Source: Cocos nucifera
Taxonomy: Eukaryota; Streptophyta; Magnoliopsida; Arecales; Arecaceae
Assembly (NCBI GenBank): GCA_006176705.1
Contig: QRFJ01000785.1
Span: 124,001 to 188,000 of the forward strand
Direction: 5' to 3'
DNA: 64,000 nt
The number at the start of each line of letters is the position of its first letter. The first letter of the stretch is position 1. The notes beneath the pieces were generated by a model that was not told where the DNA came from, made no database searches, and saw only the letters and a program-made list of their open reading frames with translations. This document shows, one piece after another, positions 1 to 11,754 of the stretch. The translations under genes and the position numbers were made by a program.

Positions 1-348
1 GAATCGATATCTCAACAGCTTGATATCAGAGCGAGTGGATACCACAACATTATTCTCCTCATTTTTCTGATCTTCTAGTCATTGCTCGACCTTGTTTGGA
101 GTTGGCAAGTCATCGGACTCATCTTTGAAAAAGGTGCCTTATTTCAATCCCCTTTCTCTTGTTTATCACTACCACCGGTTTTGATCGGACTTTGTTGTTT
201 TTTGGTATCCTTTGAGGTCAAATAATGAGGTATGGTTGTTGGTTGATGAATTAGCTATGATTAATCGAGTTTGTTTTAGTTTATCCTCATTTTCTTTGAT
301 GTTATCCTCATTTCTGCTTACCGACTAACCACTATTGTCGGCAATATC
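1..348. other. Flanking repeat sequence, no gene
   Basis: No reading frame of note is present and I recognise no domain. A stretch near 30-42 resembles the tRNA-iMet primer site of LTR elements (TTGATATCAGAGC), but no LTR end can be shown beside it. The five bases ATATC just before 349 would be the target duplication of the chromovirus-like LTR that starts there; a matching copy on the far side was not found. Confidence 0.4.
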
Positions 349-1317
349 TATAACACCCCACCCCTTAAATCGGGAGAAAGTGCTACACCCCACCCTTAAA
401 CCAAGCGAAGGGAAAAATTATTAAACTATAGTGGAGCTAAAGTTTAGTAATATCTTGCACAGGATACTAGAAATCTTTTGACAACCTACTCTTGTTTGAT
501 TCATACCTTTTCTCAATCTGCTAAAATAAATATTTTAATTTAATTTATTATTTCACAAAATCAAATTAGGATTTCGTTCATAAGACTATACTTTATACAC
601 ATACAATTTAAAAATAACTTACACTTAATAGTTCTGATTTAAGCAACTGGAACAGAATATAATACAACTCAAAATACATTTATCTCATAAGCTAACACAC
701 CCCACATCTTTCTAATATAGTTGTTGATAAGATACAAATGCCACTTTGAACCTGGCTAAAAAGCTCCAAAACTGCAATAACGAGATGTGAGGGGTGATGA
801 GACCTAAGTCCTAATAAGTGAATAAACTATCTAACAGTGCGAGATTAGGAAAGTATAACAGTAATGCTCAAAATAATAGATATCCCATAATACTATCATG
901 CTTTTCAAATAAAACTTTCATATGCTGAACATTCATAATGTTGTGTAAAAGTAATTTTTCCAAAGCTATGAAACTAAAAACTATTGGGCTATGATCGACC
1001 ACACCACATCACACCTCACCCGTGGGTAGTCGTACGGTGCATTAAATAAGCTACGCCCACTTGGGTATAATGAAACTGCGCCCTACTAGGTATAATAAAG
1101 TTGTGCCCTCCTGGGCATAATAAAACTACGTCGTACTGGGTATAATAAGACTAGAAGATGCTACTGATACTATGGCATACCTAAAATGTTGATCACTCCT
1201 ATGGGTGGCCTACTAAAAATATGCATATTCAATAAAACTCGAATATCAATAAGCTATTTTAGCATACTTCCAACCATTATGCCATGCTATCCAAACTAAA
1301 TACACATACATACATAC
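349..1317 (-). mobile_element. Chromovirus-like LTR, piece 1 of 3 (split LTR)
   Basis: The piece starts with TATAACACCCC, the complement of a decayed terminus whose other end (GGGTGTTACA) lies at 36652-36661. The same start followed by AAGTGCTACACCCCACCC recurs at 40629, next to a minus-strand primer-binding site. I infer one minus-strand LTR running 349-1317, 15447-16912 and 36328-36661, about 2.8 kb once the two insertions with clean target duplications are removed. The interior is AT-rich and non-coding. It contains a 25-bp tandem repeat. The joins are supported by the CATAC and ACA duplications. Homology to the right-hand LTR fragment can be seen only over the first 80 bases or so. Confidence 0.5.
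1051..1150. repeat. 25-bp tandem repeat, four copies
   Basis: Four adjoining units start at 1051, 1076, 1101 and 1126. Each has the form CTrCGyCC-yaCTrGGTATAATAAA with a few changes. The array lies inside the non-coding split LTR. No function can be read from it. Confidence 0.8.
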
Positions 1318-2660
1318 TATTGGGGATAAAATGGCTCCTACCAAAGTTCTACAGGGTGTCTAATTTGTTCTATTTGGAACTATGGCAACCATAGCCGAAC
1401 TTCAGTCAAGCTCTGGGCAAGATGATCCTCCCAATTATAATTATCAACTCTCCAGTTATTTGCAGAACCTGCAAGGCGTAATGAATTTTTTTCGAACGAG
1501 CTTGAATAATGAAGAAAATCGCCATCCGATTGACTATGACCCATAATATGAGGTAGATAGTAGAACTTTGAGTAGTGAACTCCAGCATAGTCTAATCTAG
1601 CCGACCTTGGAGATAACCCAACTCCTCTTCGATTGAACCTCCTTCTGGCCTTATCTCTCCACTACAGTTGGCAAATTCGACCAGACCCACATTCAGGACC
1701 TCGGATTGGCAGAACTCTTTTTTAGTCAAATTTTTATACCCCACTCTATGAATGGCAGACCTTGACACTCCTGCATCAAGAATTAGTTGTGCAAACTTGA
1801 GTTGGCAAAAAGAACCTCATCATTAATGTGAGTCTAAGCTTCTCCCTAAAGAACCTAGCCATAGTACTAATCAACAAATCCATTGTTCTCTTTAATCTTC
1901 ATTCCAGAACAGCTACCCACTTGAGGATGACCTTGAAGGTGGCAGGATTCTTGAAAGCCATCAAGAGCAATGATCGTTGAACTCCATTGAATGCCAAATC
2001 CCAACACCTTCCGACTTTGCTTATGGCAGATCTTGGATACAGCCAAATTTCTTCACAATTGATAACATATCTCATCAACCTTATACCAGAAACCTTGTCC
2101 AGCTAAATTCATCTCCAAACAAATTCTATAATGGCCGAACTCCTCAATGCTGTTGCAAGCAGCACCAGTAGCCTTTAATTGATTGCCAATTCATCACTTG
2201 CTACTCAAAAGTTGATCCCTAAGTTTGGCCTACTTAACTTCAGACTCTCCACCCCAGCTCGCATAGCTCTCTAATAGAGGCAGAAACCACATTCTAACTC
2301 CAACAAATCAATCTCAACTACCTATAAATCCCAACAAAATGATAGCTCATTTTCCATAATAAACTCATAATAGCCTGAACGGCCCGCTAGTAGATGATTA
2401 TAACTATCACCATGGATTTGTTATGAGCTTTGCCTATAAAAAGGATCCTCCAGATATGCTTCTTCTCTCTTAAGCTCTCCTCTCCATTTTAATTTTCTTA
2501 AGCACTCCATTCTTATTGGCCAGAGAACTGATTTGAGTGTCGGAGGGTCCTACCAAAGCCATCCACCTCCGATTTGAACTTTCTCGTGTCAGTCTCGTCA
2601 GCGACCTCATCTCCATCAGCTCCAGCGACTTCGGTGCCAATATCATTTTTTGCACCAATA
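1318..2660 (+). repeat. 5' LTR of the Tat element
   Basis: This 1343-base LTR aligns along its length with 14102-15446. It opens TATTGGGGATAAAATGG and closes TGCACCAATA, so its ends are the inverted pair TATTGG/CCAATA, not a plain TG/CA. It is preceded by CATAC. A TATA box lies near 2435. Short open frames inside it (for example near 1977) have no supporting homology and are taken as chance. Confidence 0.9.
2435..2444 (+). promoter_or_regulatory. TATA box of the 5' LTR
   Basis: TATAAAAAGG lies about 215 bases before the LTR end and is kept at 15221-15230 in the other LTR, as expected of the retrotransposon promoter. The transcript start should lie about 30 bases downstream. Confidence 0.65.
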
Positions 2661-2681
2661 GAATTAGTGCTAGAGGAAGAA
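2661..2681 (+). other. Primer-binding site (decayed)
   Basis: The bases right after the LTR read GAATTAGTGCTAGAGGAAGAA. Plant gypsy elements commonly show TTGGCGCTAGAGGAAGG here, complementary to a tRNA 3' end. The TGG that should pair with the tRNA CCA has become TAG, so the site is probably dead. The tRNA identity is not certain. Confidence 0.55.
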
Positions 2682-2779
2682 ATTCTAAGTCCTTGATTCT
2701 TAAAGAAGTACCCAGTCGAGTTCATCTTCTTTCTTTTTTCTTCAATTCTTTAGCTTCTTTTTCTTTTGATATCTTCTTG

Positions 2780-4290
2780 AGATGCCACCTAGGAGAGCTT
2801 CAACCCAGTGATCCAGTGCCTCCATTGCCAGATCCATCCAAGAACCGATAGATCCGCCCACTCCGACCTCATCGTCGGCACCTCAACCTCCATCGACAGC
2901 CATAGTGGATCTAGAATAATTCAACCTACTAATGCAGCTGGTCAGAGACCTTACTGAAGTAGTAAAGGCCATGCAACTGCCCCCAGCACCAGTCTAGCCA
3001 AAAAGATCTTCATCGGAATATCGAGATCTAGCACCAGGAAGACCCACTTGGGTAAGCCGACCGATGACTCTTGGAAAGAAGAAGCAGAAAGTAGAAAGCT
3101 CCTGTTCTAACCATGATTCTAATCCTAGAGAGTCTCGGCCCCCTCCTGCCAGCCATGTTTTGAGATCTATAATTGAGATGACATTCTCGATCAAAAACTT
3201 CAAGAAATAAACTAGCAGATCAAGAAACTCCATCATGTTGCCCCTACTCACCATGATGACATCTGCATCGATCTCTATTCTCTGCTCGAATTATGCAAGA
3301 GCCCATCTCACCGAACTTCAAATTTTCTTAATTTAAAAGTTATGATGGGACCACCGATCCAGTCGACCATCTCAAGGCCTTCAGGATGATGATGCTACTT
3401 TATGGTGCACTTCATGCCATCTTGTGTCGAGCTTTCCCCTCCATCTTGAAGGAAGCGATAAAAAATTGATACTCGGACCTTAAATCGAATACCACTTTTC
3501 TTTTGATCAGCTAAGCCACCAGTTCGTGGCTCATTTTATCAGTAGCCAACATCAGAGATGAGGTTCGGACTTTCTTGTGAACATCAAGCAAAATGAAGGA
3601 GAGTCTATCTGAGCTTATATTAATAGCTTTAATGCTACTACATTGGAGGTCCGAAACTTAGACCAATCAGTTGCTATGGTTGCACTGAAGGACGGCCTTT
3701 AGAAAAATGATCTTTTTATCTTCTTAGAAAAGAAGTACCCTCAGAACTTTACCGACATGCTAGCCTGGGCTGAAGGCTACGCCCAAGCAGAGAAGGCCTT
3801 CAAGCTGAAAGATGAGAAGACTGCAAGAGAGCAGTAGATGGGCAAATCAAGCAAGCCCATAATTATTGAGAAGTCGAGTGAAACTCAGCTGCGCTCTCGA
3901 ACTCCTCTTGAGTGCAGACAAGTTAGGACTCCACCCGAGCTCATCAACAAAAAAGCCCAAACCAGAGGGCATGACAGAACTCCCTTCTTCAAAGGTTTCA
4001 CAACTATGCTCTTTTAAATGCTTCAAAGACCCAGGTACTGATGGAGATTAAGAAGCAGTTACCAAGGCCAAAGAAGATGTGGTCCCATCCAGCCAAGTGC
4101 AACCCCAATAAGTAATGCCTCTATCATCATGACCATAGTCACGATACTGAAGAATGCATCCAGCTTCAAGACGAGATCGAGGAGCTCATTAGACGAGGAT
4201 AGCTAGACCGCTTTTTGAGATATCGACTAGAAAGGAGGAAGAATCGGCCAAGAGTCCTACTACAGTCTGAACCACCCTAGAGAAATGAGC
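2780..4290 (+). pseudogene. gag: gag of the Tat element (broken)
   Basis: The frame starts at ATG 2780 (MPPRRAS...) and runs through a Pro/Ser-rich N-terminal part. The frame changes before about 3290. The retrotransposon gag core then begins near 3341 with YDGTTDPVDHLKAF. A late zinc-knuckle-like motif, CLYHHDHSHDTEEC, sits at 4116-4157 and is followed by a basic tail. The protein would package the element RNA. At least a dozen in-frame stops are present, mostly TAG or TAA where the family carries Gln, so no Gag can be made. Confidence 0.8.
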
Positions 4291-4439
4291 TGCAAGAAGA
4301 TCGGCCCGCACTTGGAATCATCAATACCATCGCTGAGGGACATCGATAGGAGAAAACCAGTGGAACAACCAAACCTACAAAGAGGTAGAGGATTGAAGAA
4401 CTTGTTACTTTCACTGAAGAAGATGCGCAGGGGGTTCAG

Positions 4440-4850
4440 TTCTCATTCAGTGACACGATTGTAGTAACTTGAATATTACCGACTATGATGTACGCCATAT
4501 TTTGGTTAATAATAGAAGCTCTACTGATATTTTATTTTATGATGCATTCTCTAAAATGTCCATACCTGACAGTCGCATGGAATCAATAAGTTCTCCACTA
4601 GTGGGATTCATCAATGATGCGGTGCCGGTTGAAGAAATAATAACCTTATCTATCATTGCAGGTTGGTAACCAAGGCAATCAAAGGCTTAAGTAGATTTTT
4701 TAGTAGTGAAAGCTCCATCTGCTTACAATACTATTCTTGGCCAACCTAACTTGAATGCACTCTAAGCTGTGGTTTCGACCTATTACTTGAAGATGAAGTT
4801 TCAAACTAGTCATGGGGTTGGAGAAGTCAGAGGAGATCAAGCCCTGGCAT
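4440..4850 (+). pseudogene. Retropepsin-like protease domain of the Tat element (broken)
   Basis: The longest clear segment (4469-4669) reads NITDYDVRHILVNNRSSTDILFYDAF in two parts and continues past a stop into YNTILGQPNL. In the family the active site is D-(T/S/N)-G-SSADIL. Here it reads NNR at 4508-4516, so the catalytic Asp and Gly are both gone. The domain would process the Gag-Pol polyprotein. It sits directly upstream of reverse transcriptase in the usual order. Confidence 0.75.
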
Positions 4851-5079
4851 AACATTGTTACACCATTGCTTTACAAGGGGAAGGTAAATAGAATCTTGTC
4901 CAGTGGATGGGCTTGATACCCATGATTATTTGACTGAAGAGCGAGGGGGATCGATTGAAGATCTTGTCATAGTTTTCTTAAACGATGGGCATGAGGACCA
5001 TACTATCCAAATTGGCTCCAACCTAAGAGGAGAAATTAAAAAGCAGCTCATCGCCTTCATATAGAAGAATGCCGACATC

Positions 5080-6460
5080 TTCACTTGGGTGCCCGTAGAT
5101 ATGCTAGAGATTGATGCAGAGGTGATGGAATATCGTCTGGCTATAGATCTGAAACATCAATCAGTAAAATAAAAGAAGCACAGCTTTGCACCAGAACAAT
5201 AGAAGGCCATTGCAGACGAAGTAGATAAACTCCTCAAAGCCTAGTTCATCTAGAAGGTATCATATCCAGACTAAATTGCAAACATGGTCCTTGTCAAGAA
5301 AGCGAATGACAAGTGGAGGATATGCACAGACTTCACAAACTTGAACAAGGCCTATCTAAAGGACAGCTACACCTTGCTCAGAATTGATCAGCTAGTGGAT
5401 GCAACTTTGAGCCATGAGCTTCTCACTTTCATAAATGCCTTTTCTGGTTATAACCAATTCTGAATGGCATTAGATGATGAGAAAAAAACTCCTTTTATTA
5501 TTGATCGTGATCTTTATTATTACAAGATTATGCCCTTTGGATTAAAGAATATAGGTGCAATGTACCAGCGCCTGGTGAATAAGATCTTCAAAGATCAAAT
5601 TGATTGCAATATGAAGGTCTACGTAGATGACATGCTTGTTAAAAGCTGATCTTCATCAAATCATTTTACCGACCTTGAAAAGATCTTTAGCACCCTCCAG
5701 AAGTATAAGATGAAGCTGAATCCAACCAAGTATGTTTTTGGAGTAACTTCAAAAATTTTTTTGAGATTTATGGTGTCAAGGCATGGAATCAAGGTGAACG
5801 CAAAAAAGATTTGAACTATCCAAGAAATGACTACTCCAAAAATAATAAAAGAAGTCCAGCACCTTACAGACAAAGTTGTAGCTTTAAACCATTTCATCTC
5901 AAAATTGGTGGAGCATTGCATGCCCTTCTTTCAAGTGCTCAAGTAGTCCAAGAACTTCTGTTGGACTCCTGAATGCCAGAAGGCCTTTAAGAAATTGAAG
6001 AACTACCTTAGTTTACCTCCTCTCCTTGCTAAGCCCGAGCCTGGAGAAGAATTATTTCTATATTTGGTGGTATCTTCAATAACTATTAGAGCAGTCTTGA
6101 TCAGAGAAGAGGCTAAAATTCAGAAGCTGATCTACTATATAAGCCAAGTTTTGAGGCACACAAAAATAAAGTATACAAAATTAGAAAAACTATCTTATGC
6201 CTTATCGATTGCAGCTAGGAAGCTCCGACCTTACTTCCAGGGGCATACAGTCATGCTTCTCACTAATCAACCCATAAAAGCAGTTCGTCGCTAGGCTGAT
6301 ACCTCTGGAAGAATAGCTAAATGGGCCATTGAGCTGATCAAGTTTGACTTCAACTTCCAACCTCGGCCATTCATTAAGGCTTATATATTGGCAGATTTCA
6401 TTATAGAATATACCATTCCAGATCCAGCCAAACCTGAACATCAAGAAGATAGTACCTTTA
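5080..6460 (+). pseudogene. Reverse transcriptase and RNase H of the Tat element (broken)
   Basis: RT motifs appear in order: WRICTDFTNLNKAY near 5315, FSGYNQF then a stop at 5461-5463 (family Trp, TGG to TGA), MPFGLKN near 5530, and the catalytic YVDDM at 5620-5634. The connecting RNase H follows, with AARKLRPYFQGHTV near 6215 and a tail ending in LADFI near 6390. The catalytic YVDD is intact. Stops in the thumb and RNase H parts, mostly TAG, prevent expression. Confidence 0.85.
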
Positions 6461-6499
6461 GTCCATAGTCAAACCCCACTGAGGAAAAAATTGACCTCC

Positions 6500-6940
6500 C
6501 TGAAGACTTCTGGGCTCTATATATTGATGGTTCGGCCAATACCTTTGGAGCAGGTGCGGGCTTGATTCTGATTAATCTAGAAGGAGTTATTGCTGAGTAT
6601 GCACGATGCTTTGAATTCTCCATAATAAATAATGGAGCAGAATATGAAGCTTTAATTACGAAATTAAGAATAATTAAAGAATTGAAAGTGGACCATGTGA
6701 AGGTCTGCAGCAACTCTCAACTAGTAGTGGGGCAAGTTAGTGGTACTTATGAAGCCTGAGAGGAAAGTATGATAAAGTATTTAGAAAAAATAAAGAGCTT
6801 GATCTTGGCTTTTAGTAGTTTCAACATCTAGTAGATCCCTAGAGCAAAATATACTAGAGCCGATCTTCTCTCTAAATTGGCTACTTTAGCTTTGAATGAA
6901 CTACCAAAAGAGGTTTATTATGAAGTTCTGCAATAACCAA
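6500..6940 (+). pseudogene. Second (archaeal-type) RNase H domain of the Tat element (broken)
   Basis: The segment reads WALYIDGSANTFGAGAGLIL, then NNGAEYEALI and CSNSQLVVGQVSGTYEA. This is the extra RNase H domain that Tat-lineage elements carry between the usual RNase H and integrase. The first catalytic Asp (6526-6528) and the Glu of AEYEAL remain. The Asp expected in SDSQ has become Asn at 6712-6714. Stops follow from 6757 onward. Confidence 0.8.
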
Positions 6941-7059
6941 GTTTGGAGGAATCCCAAATGGTAATACAAGTTGATCATGAGCCCAACCACTCATTACCTA
7001 TCTCAAAGATGGTATTCTCTCTAGAGATCATAAAGAAGCTTGGAAGCTAAGAAATCAAG

Positions 7060-8210
7060 CTTCATGGTATGTTCTGAATGAAGGCAAGCTATATAAGAGG
7101 TCATATTCTTTGTCACTTCTTAGATGTCTCTGATCTTCTGAAACCGATTATGCATTGAAGGAGGTTCATGAAGGTATACGTAGAAATATCTTGGAGCTAG
7201 ATCATTATCCTACAAATTGCTCTATCAAGAATACTATTAGCCAACTACGCAACAAGATGCTATAGCTTATGTGAAGAGATGTGACCAATGTTAGAGAAAT
7301 GCTAACATTCAGAGACAGTCAGCTTCACAATTCATACCTTTGAGCACTCCTTGGCCATTCGCATAATGAAAAATGGACATACTTGGGCCCTTTCTCATGG
7401 CATCTTAACAGCGAAAATTTCTTCTAATAGTTATGGATTATTTTATCAAGTAAATTGAGGTTGAGCTTCTGGCAAAGATCACTAAAGCCAAAGTACAGAA
7501 CTTCGTCTGGAAGTCAATAGTCTGTAGATTCAGTTTACCTCGAACTCTCATCATAGATAATGGGCATCAGTTCATAGGAATAAAATTTGCTGAATTTTGT
7601 GAAGATCTGAATATTTTTCACCATTTTACTTCAATAGCTTATCTGCAAGCAAACGGTGAGGCCGAGATAACAAACAGAACCTTACTTTAAGAGATAAAAG
7701 CAAGACTTGAAAGAGCAAAAGAAACATGGATGGACGAACTCTATCATATTCTCTAGGCTTACAGAACCATCCAAAAATTACCAACTGGAGAAACATTTTT
7801 TGCCATAGCTTTTGGAATTGAAACAGTAATACCAGTTGAGCTAGGACTTCTACCAGCATGAGTTGAGAGCTTTAGTGAATAGGATAACTCTCAGGATCTC
7901 AAAGCAAACCTCGACCTATTAGAAGAAAAATGAGAGAAAGTCCAAATTCGAATGGCAGCCTATAGATAAAAAGTGGCCTGCTACTATAACTCTAAAGTCA
8001 AGAGCAAAACTTTTAGAGTGGAAGATCTAGTACTTCAGTGAGCAGATATCTCACCGTCGTAAAATCAAGAAAAGCTAGCCCCAAATTGGGAAGGCCCTTA
8101 TGAAGTTGTAGAAATCGCTCGACCTAGATCTTATTATCTAAACGAGCTCAGAGGAACTATACTCCCATAGCCTTGGAACTCGAAAAACTTATGAATGTAC
8201 TATCGATGAA
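7060..8210 (+). pseudogene. Integrase of the Tat element (broken)
   Basis: The zinc-binding part shows EVHEG and a C-x2-C at 7280-7291. The core keeps all three catalytic acids: Asp 7376 (MDILGPF), Asp 7556 (IIDNGHQF) and Glu 7664 (NGEAEITNR). The C-terminal part reads NWEGPYEVVEIARP near 8080. The enzyme would insert the element cDNA. Several TAG and TGA stops split the frame, so it is a relic. Confidence 0.85.
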
Positions 8211-8312
8211 CCCATTTTCAATAAAATTCTCCCATTTTAACATTCTCTTCTTTGGTGCAAAAACTATATAATGGCAGAAAATTGTTCGACTGAATTTCAT
8301 TTTCAAATTGAA

Positions 8313-9053
8313 GACCTCCAGTTCTTAAACCGGCGACGTCGAGAAGAGGCCCTCTTAATAGCCCTTTTGTGTTCCGAAAATCTTGTTAAGAATAAGAGAT
8401 GGACCTCATCCTAACAAAGAAATTAGCCAACCACGTCAAAAGCGGGAGGTGGACCTTGTCCTGATGTAGATGAAGATCCGATGGGAAATTAAAGATCTCC
8501 AATTCTTAAACTGGAGACATTGAAAAGAGGATCTCTCAACAGTCCCTTTGTGCCCCAGTAATCTTATAAGGAATAGGAGGTGGACCTCATCCTAATAAGA
8601 AAATTAGCCAACTAGGTCAAGAATAGGAGGCAGACCTCATCCTGACGTGGATGAAGATTCTACAGAAAATTAAAGACCTTTGATTCTTAAATCAGAGACA
8701 TCGGGAAGAGGCCCTCTCAATGGCCCTTTTGTGCCTAGCAATCTTGCTAGGAATAGGAAATGGACATTATCCTAACAAGAAAATTAGCCAACCATATCAG
8801 GAATAGGAGGTGGACCCCATCCTAATATGGATGAAGATCCTACAAGAAATTAAAGATCTTCAATTCTTAAACCGAAGACGTCGGGGAGAGGCCCTCTCAA
8901 TGGATCTTTTGTGCCCCAGCAACCTTATTAGGAACAAGAGGTAGACCTCATCCTAACAAAAAAATTAGCCAACCACATTAGAAATAGGAGGTGGACCTCA
9001 TCCTGACGTGATGAAGGCCCTACAAAAAATTGAAGGCCTCTGGTTCTTAAATA
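8313..9053 (+). repeat. 181-bp tandem repeat in the Tat 3' region (left part)
   Basis: Matching landmarks of the form GAyCTyCArTTCTTAAA start at 8313, 8494, 8675, 8855 and 9036, giving periods of 180-181 bases. Each unit also contains GAAGAGGCCCTCTC and GGAGGTGGACCTCATCC. The array is non-coding and lies between integrase and the 3' LTR. It is cut at 9053 by a nested element and resumes at 12926. Such 3' tandem repeats are known in Tat/Ogre elements and can seed satellites. Confidence 0.9.
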
Positions 9054-10073
9054 TGTTGGAACAATCGGTACTACTTTGATACCAATTGTTATGATCCATG
9101 GTACCACTCCGATACTTGATGTTGGTGCATCATCTTGGCATCACCTAGCTCTGATACCATGTTGTAGAAATCCCAAGATCTTTAGCACGAATATGGAGAG
9201 ACCTTCGTTCTCTAAGGATAGCATACCATAGATCCACCACCTATATATATGCTGGGGTGCCTTCCTCCTTAGGCTTGAGAGAGGTGCCCCCTCTCTCTAG
9301 GGCTTCTTCAAGAACCTAGGACAATAATACTAGAGAGAAGAGAGAAGAGAGATTGAGGAAGAAAAGATCAGCATTGATTTTACCCATTAAAATTCTAATA
9401 CAACATATGTATTTATACATAGCCATTAGACCAAATCAAAAACTTTCCTGACGAACCCAATACATGAAAATACTCACCAAGCCCGTAAACATTCATGTCT
9501 CTCATGCTTTCATCTCTTGGATCTAAAGCCGATTTATACATGAGTTAGCCTTCTTAAGACCTCTCAAACCAGGCCGACCCCTAAGATAAGTTCCTATCCT
9601 AGCCCCAAATAGATCTTCGCATAACTTTGCCCGTGCACTGAGTCGGCTCAATCTCAGCACTGAGCCGACTAACCTGAGACTGGATTGGCTAAGTTTCAGA
9701 TTGAGCTGATCTAGTTGCGTATCATGCCTGCAGTTCCGAATATGCACCTCTTTGTTTGGCATGTTCATTGAGACTTAGCCAATCTAGTTTCAGATTGAGC
9801 TGGCTAACCTGCAGAAAAGCTTCTTCTCTGCAGTCTTCATTCTTCGACTTTAGTTTCTTGCTCCACCTTGTATCCCAGATCTCCGAAGCACCAATCAAGC
9901 CTCTCAATGTTCTCAATACCTGGACCTTAAATCCGTGGAGGGCTACACACCGCCTCCATCTTAGGATAATTCTTGTCCTAGCCCTAAGATCACACCTATC
10001 CTAATCTCCTAGAGTCAACATCCTAACTCCACCCATGGCCTCCCAAGGCTTGGGAGCACCATCAATCCTTATA
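9054..10073 (-). repeat. 3' LTR of the nested non-autonomous element
   Basis: This 1020-base LTR matches 11755-12925. Its minus-strand start reads TATAAGGATTG where the other copy has TGTAAGGATTG. It lacks a 148-base segment present in the other LTR (11852-11999). On the minus strand it is preceded by the purine-rich CAAGGTGGAGAT (about 10074-10085), the expected polypurine tract. Confidence 0.8.
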
Positions 10074-11754
10074 ATCTCCACCTTGGGGTCCCAAGTCTTA
10101 GCAAACCTCTTGGCAATGCCCTCCTACATGATCCTGCTGTCGCTGTGCATTTTGACAGCCCCTTATGCAAACATCGCCTCTGCCAATCTTTATTAGCTAC
10201 TGTGTATCCTTAAGGCCTTTGGGATGACCACCTCCACCGCTGAAGATTTGTGCTTGCTCCTTGGCATCATCCTAAAATTGTAGGATCTCTTCTACTTAGC
10301 AGCTGCATCATTTTTTCTGGACTTTCCTGGAGAACCTACAGCATTTCTGTACCAACACATGCTGTACCACCTAACACGATCTCTTCAGAGCTATGCCTGT
10401 CCACCTGCATACTCCGCTCTACCTAGAACTATACATCACCGATGGTGGTGTTAGGATACTGGTCCTCCTACATCCCTCCATTCTGAACTCATGCTAAATT
10501 TTTTCTCCACCTATGAAGCTACCACTACGGAGATCCATCTATATCCGAAGTCCCTCTGATGCCATAGAAGCCAACTCTGTACTTGAGCCATCCGAGGTCA
10601 ACTATCCAATGATGCACTGCTGGGCCTGCTGCTATACCTCATACACCATCGCTGCCCTTTCAAACCCTTTACATTATGCGGTCCTCTTCAAAGCCATCTT
10701 GGATACCTCTGCAACTCGTGAGCACCTCCAAAATCGAAGACCTCATCCAACTCTTTTAAAATCAGCAACTAAATCCTAAAAAATTCCATCCTAACCTTCT
10801 CCTCTTCTGCTCCTGCACCAGCCATCACTTCAATTGCACCCGGAGGAACTATAGCTCAAACCCTATCCTAGGCTTAGGCCCACCTATCTCATTCTAAGGC
10901 TTCTTGAGACCCTTGGCTCTCCTTGAGATCTGCTCCCGATCTTTCTAAGATGCACCTGACACTCTTTGCTAAGATACCTTTCTTGGCTACTGCATCGTCA
11001 AGCCTCTCTTAGCCCTATGCCTCCAAGAAAGCACTATTGCAACACTCCAGTACTTCTTGCCTCATCTCTGTGCTGCCTCCCATAGGTATCCAGATCCTCT
11101 CTTGTTGCATATAAACCATCCTCCACCTGAATCATGATTTTTTCTAGTGCTCCTACAGAAGAAACCTGATCCACTACTCAGCCCTAACCTACTGAAACTT
11201 CATGGATCATCCCCAAGGCTTCGCAAATCAATGCTCTGGTCAAACCGCTGAATACATCTCCAACTATTTTTCTGCCTTCCTACAACTGAAGAATGTATAG
11301 CCACTTTTTCAGCCTTCCTTCGATCATTATTTCTTGAAAAATATCTCTTCATCCATCAAACAGCACCACACTGTCCATCTTTCTAAAGAACTTTGATGCT
11401 CTCTGCTACGATACCTCTCTCGATTGCTACACCACCAAGCTTCTCTCAGTCCTGTATCTCCAAAAAAGTACTACTGCAGTACTCTAGCATCTCCTACCTT
11501 GTCTACCATCATACATCCCGATCTTTCAACCAAGATCAACCAGCAAATTATGCATCCAAACTTTCCATCCCGAGAAAATTTTTTTTCGCTAATTCTCTCA
11601 ATCTCCACCTTCAATCCGCTGCTCTTGATTGGCCAAACCATAGCAATAACAAAGATAGATCTGAGACATACCATGGAATGCTTGTGTAGATTTCTAATTT
11701 CACCCTGTATAACTTCTCTTTCTCTTTCATACACCATCAAGCTTTGATACTAAT
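10074..11754 (-). other. Interior of the nested element, no recognised gene
   Basis: The stretch is pyrimidine-rich on the plus strand. It has only short open frames (for example 10513-10779 and 11393-11747, which overlap in two frames). None shows a domain I recognise. A decayed tRNA-iMet primer site, TTAGTATCAAAGC on the minus strand (11742-11754), abuts the 5' LTR. Confidence 0.55.

Noticed and set aside
21..33. Possible LTR junction and primer site (TTGATATCAGAGC)
   Set aside because: Only the primer-like word is present; too little sequence lies upstream to show an LTR.
9142..9170. LTR boundary at TGTTGTAGAAATCCC next to a GCTCTGATACCA word (also at 12009)
   Set aside because: At first this looked like the LTR end and primer site, but no target duplication fits. 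Boundaries at 9054 and 12925 give a perfect AAATA duplication, so these words are internal to the LTR.
10513..11747. Possible gag in the nested non-autonomous element
   Set aside because: No gag core, zinc knuckle or RT motif in any frame on either strand; the open frames overlap and are short.
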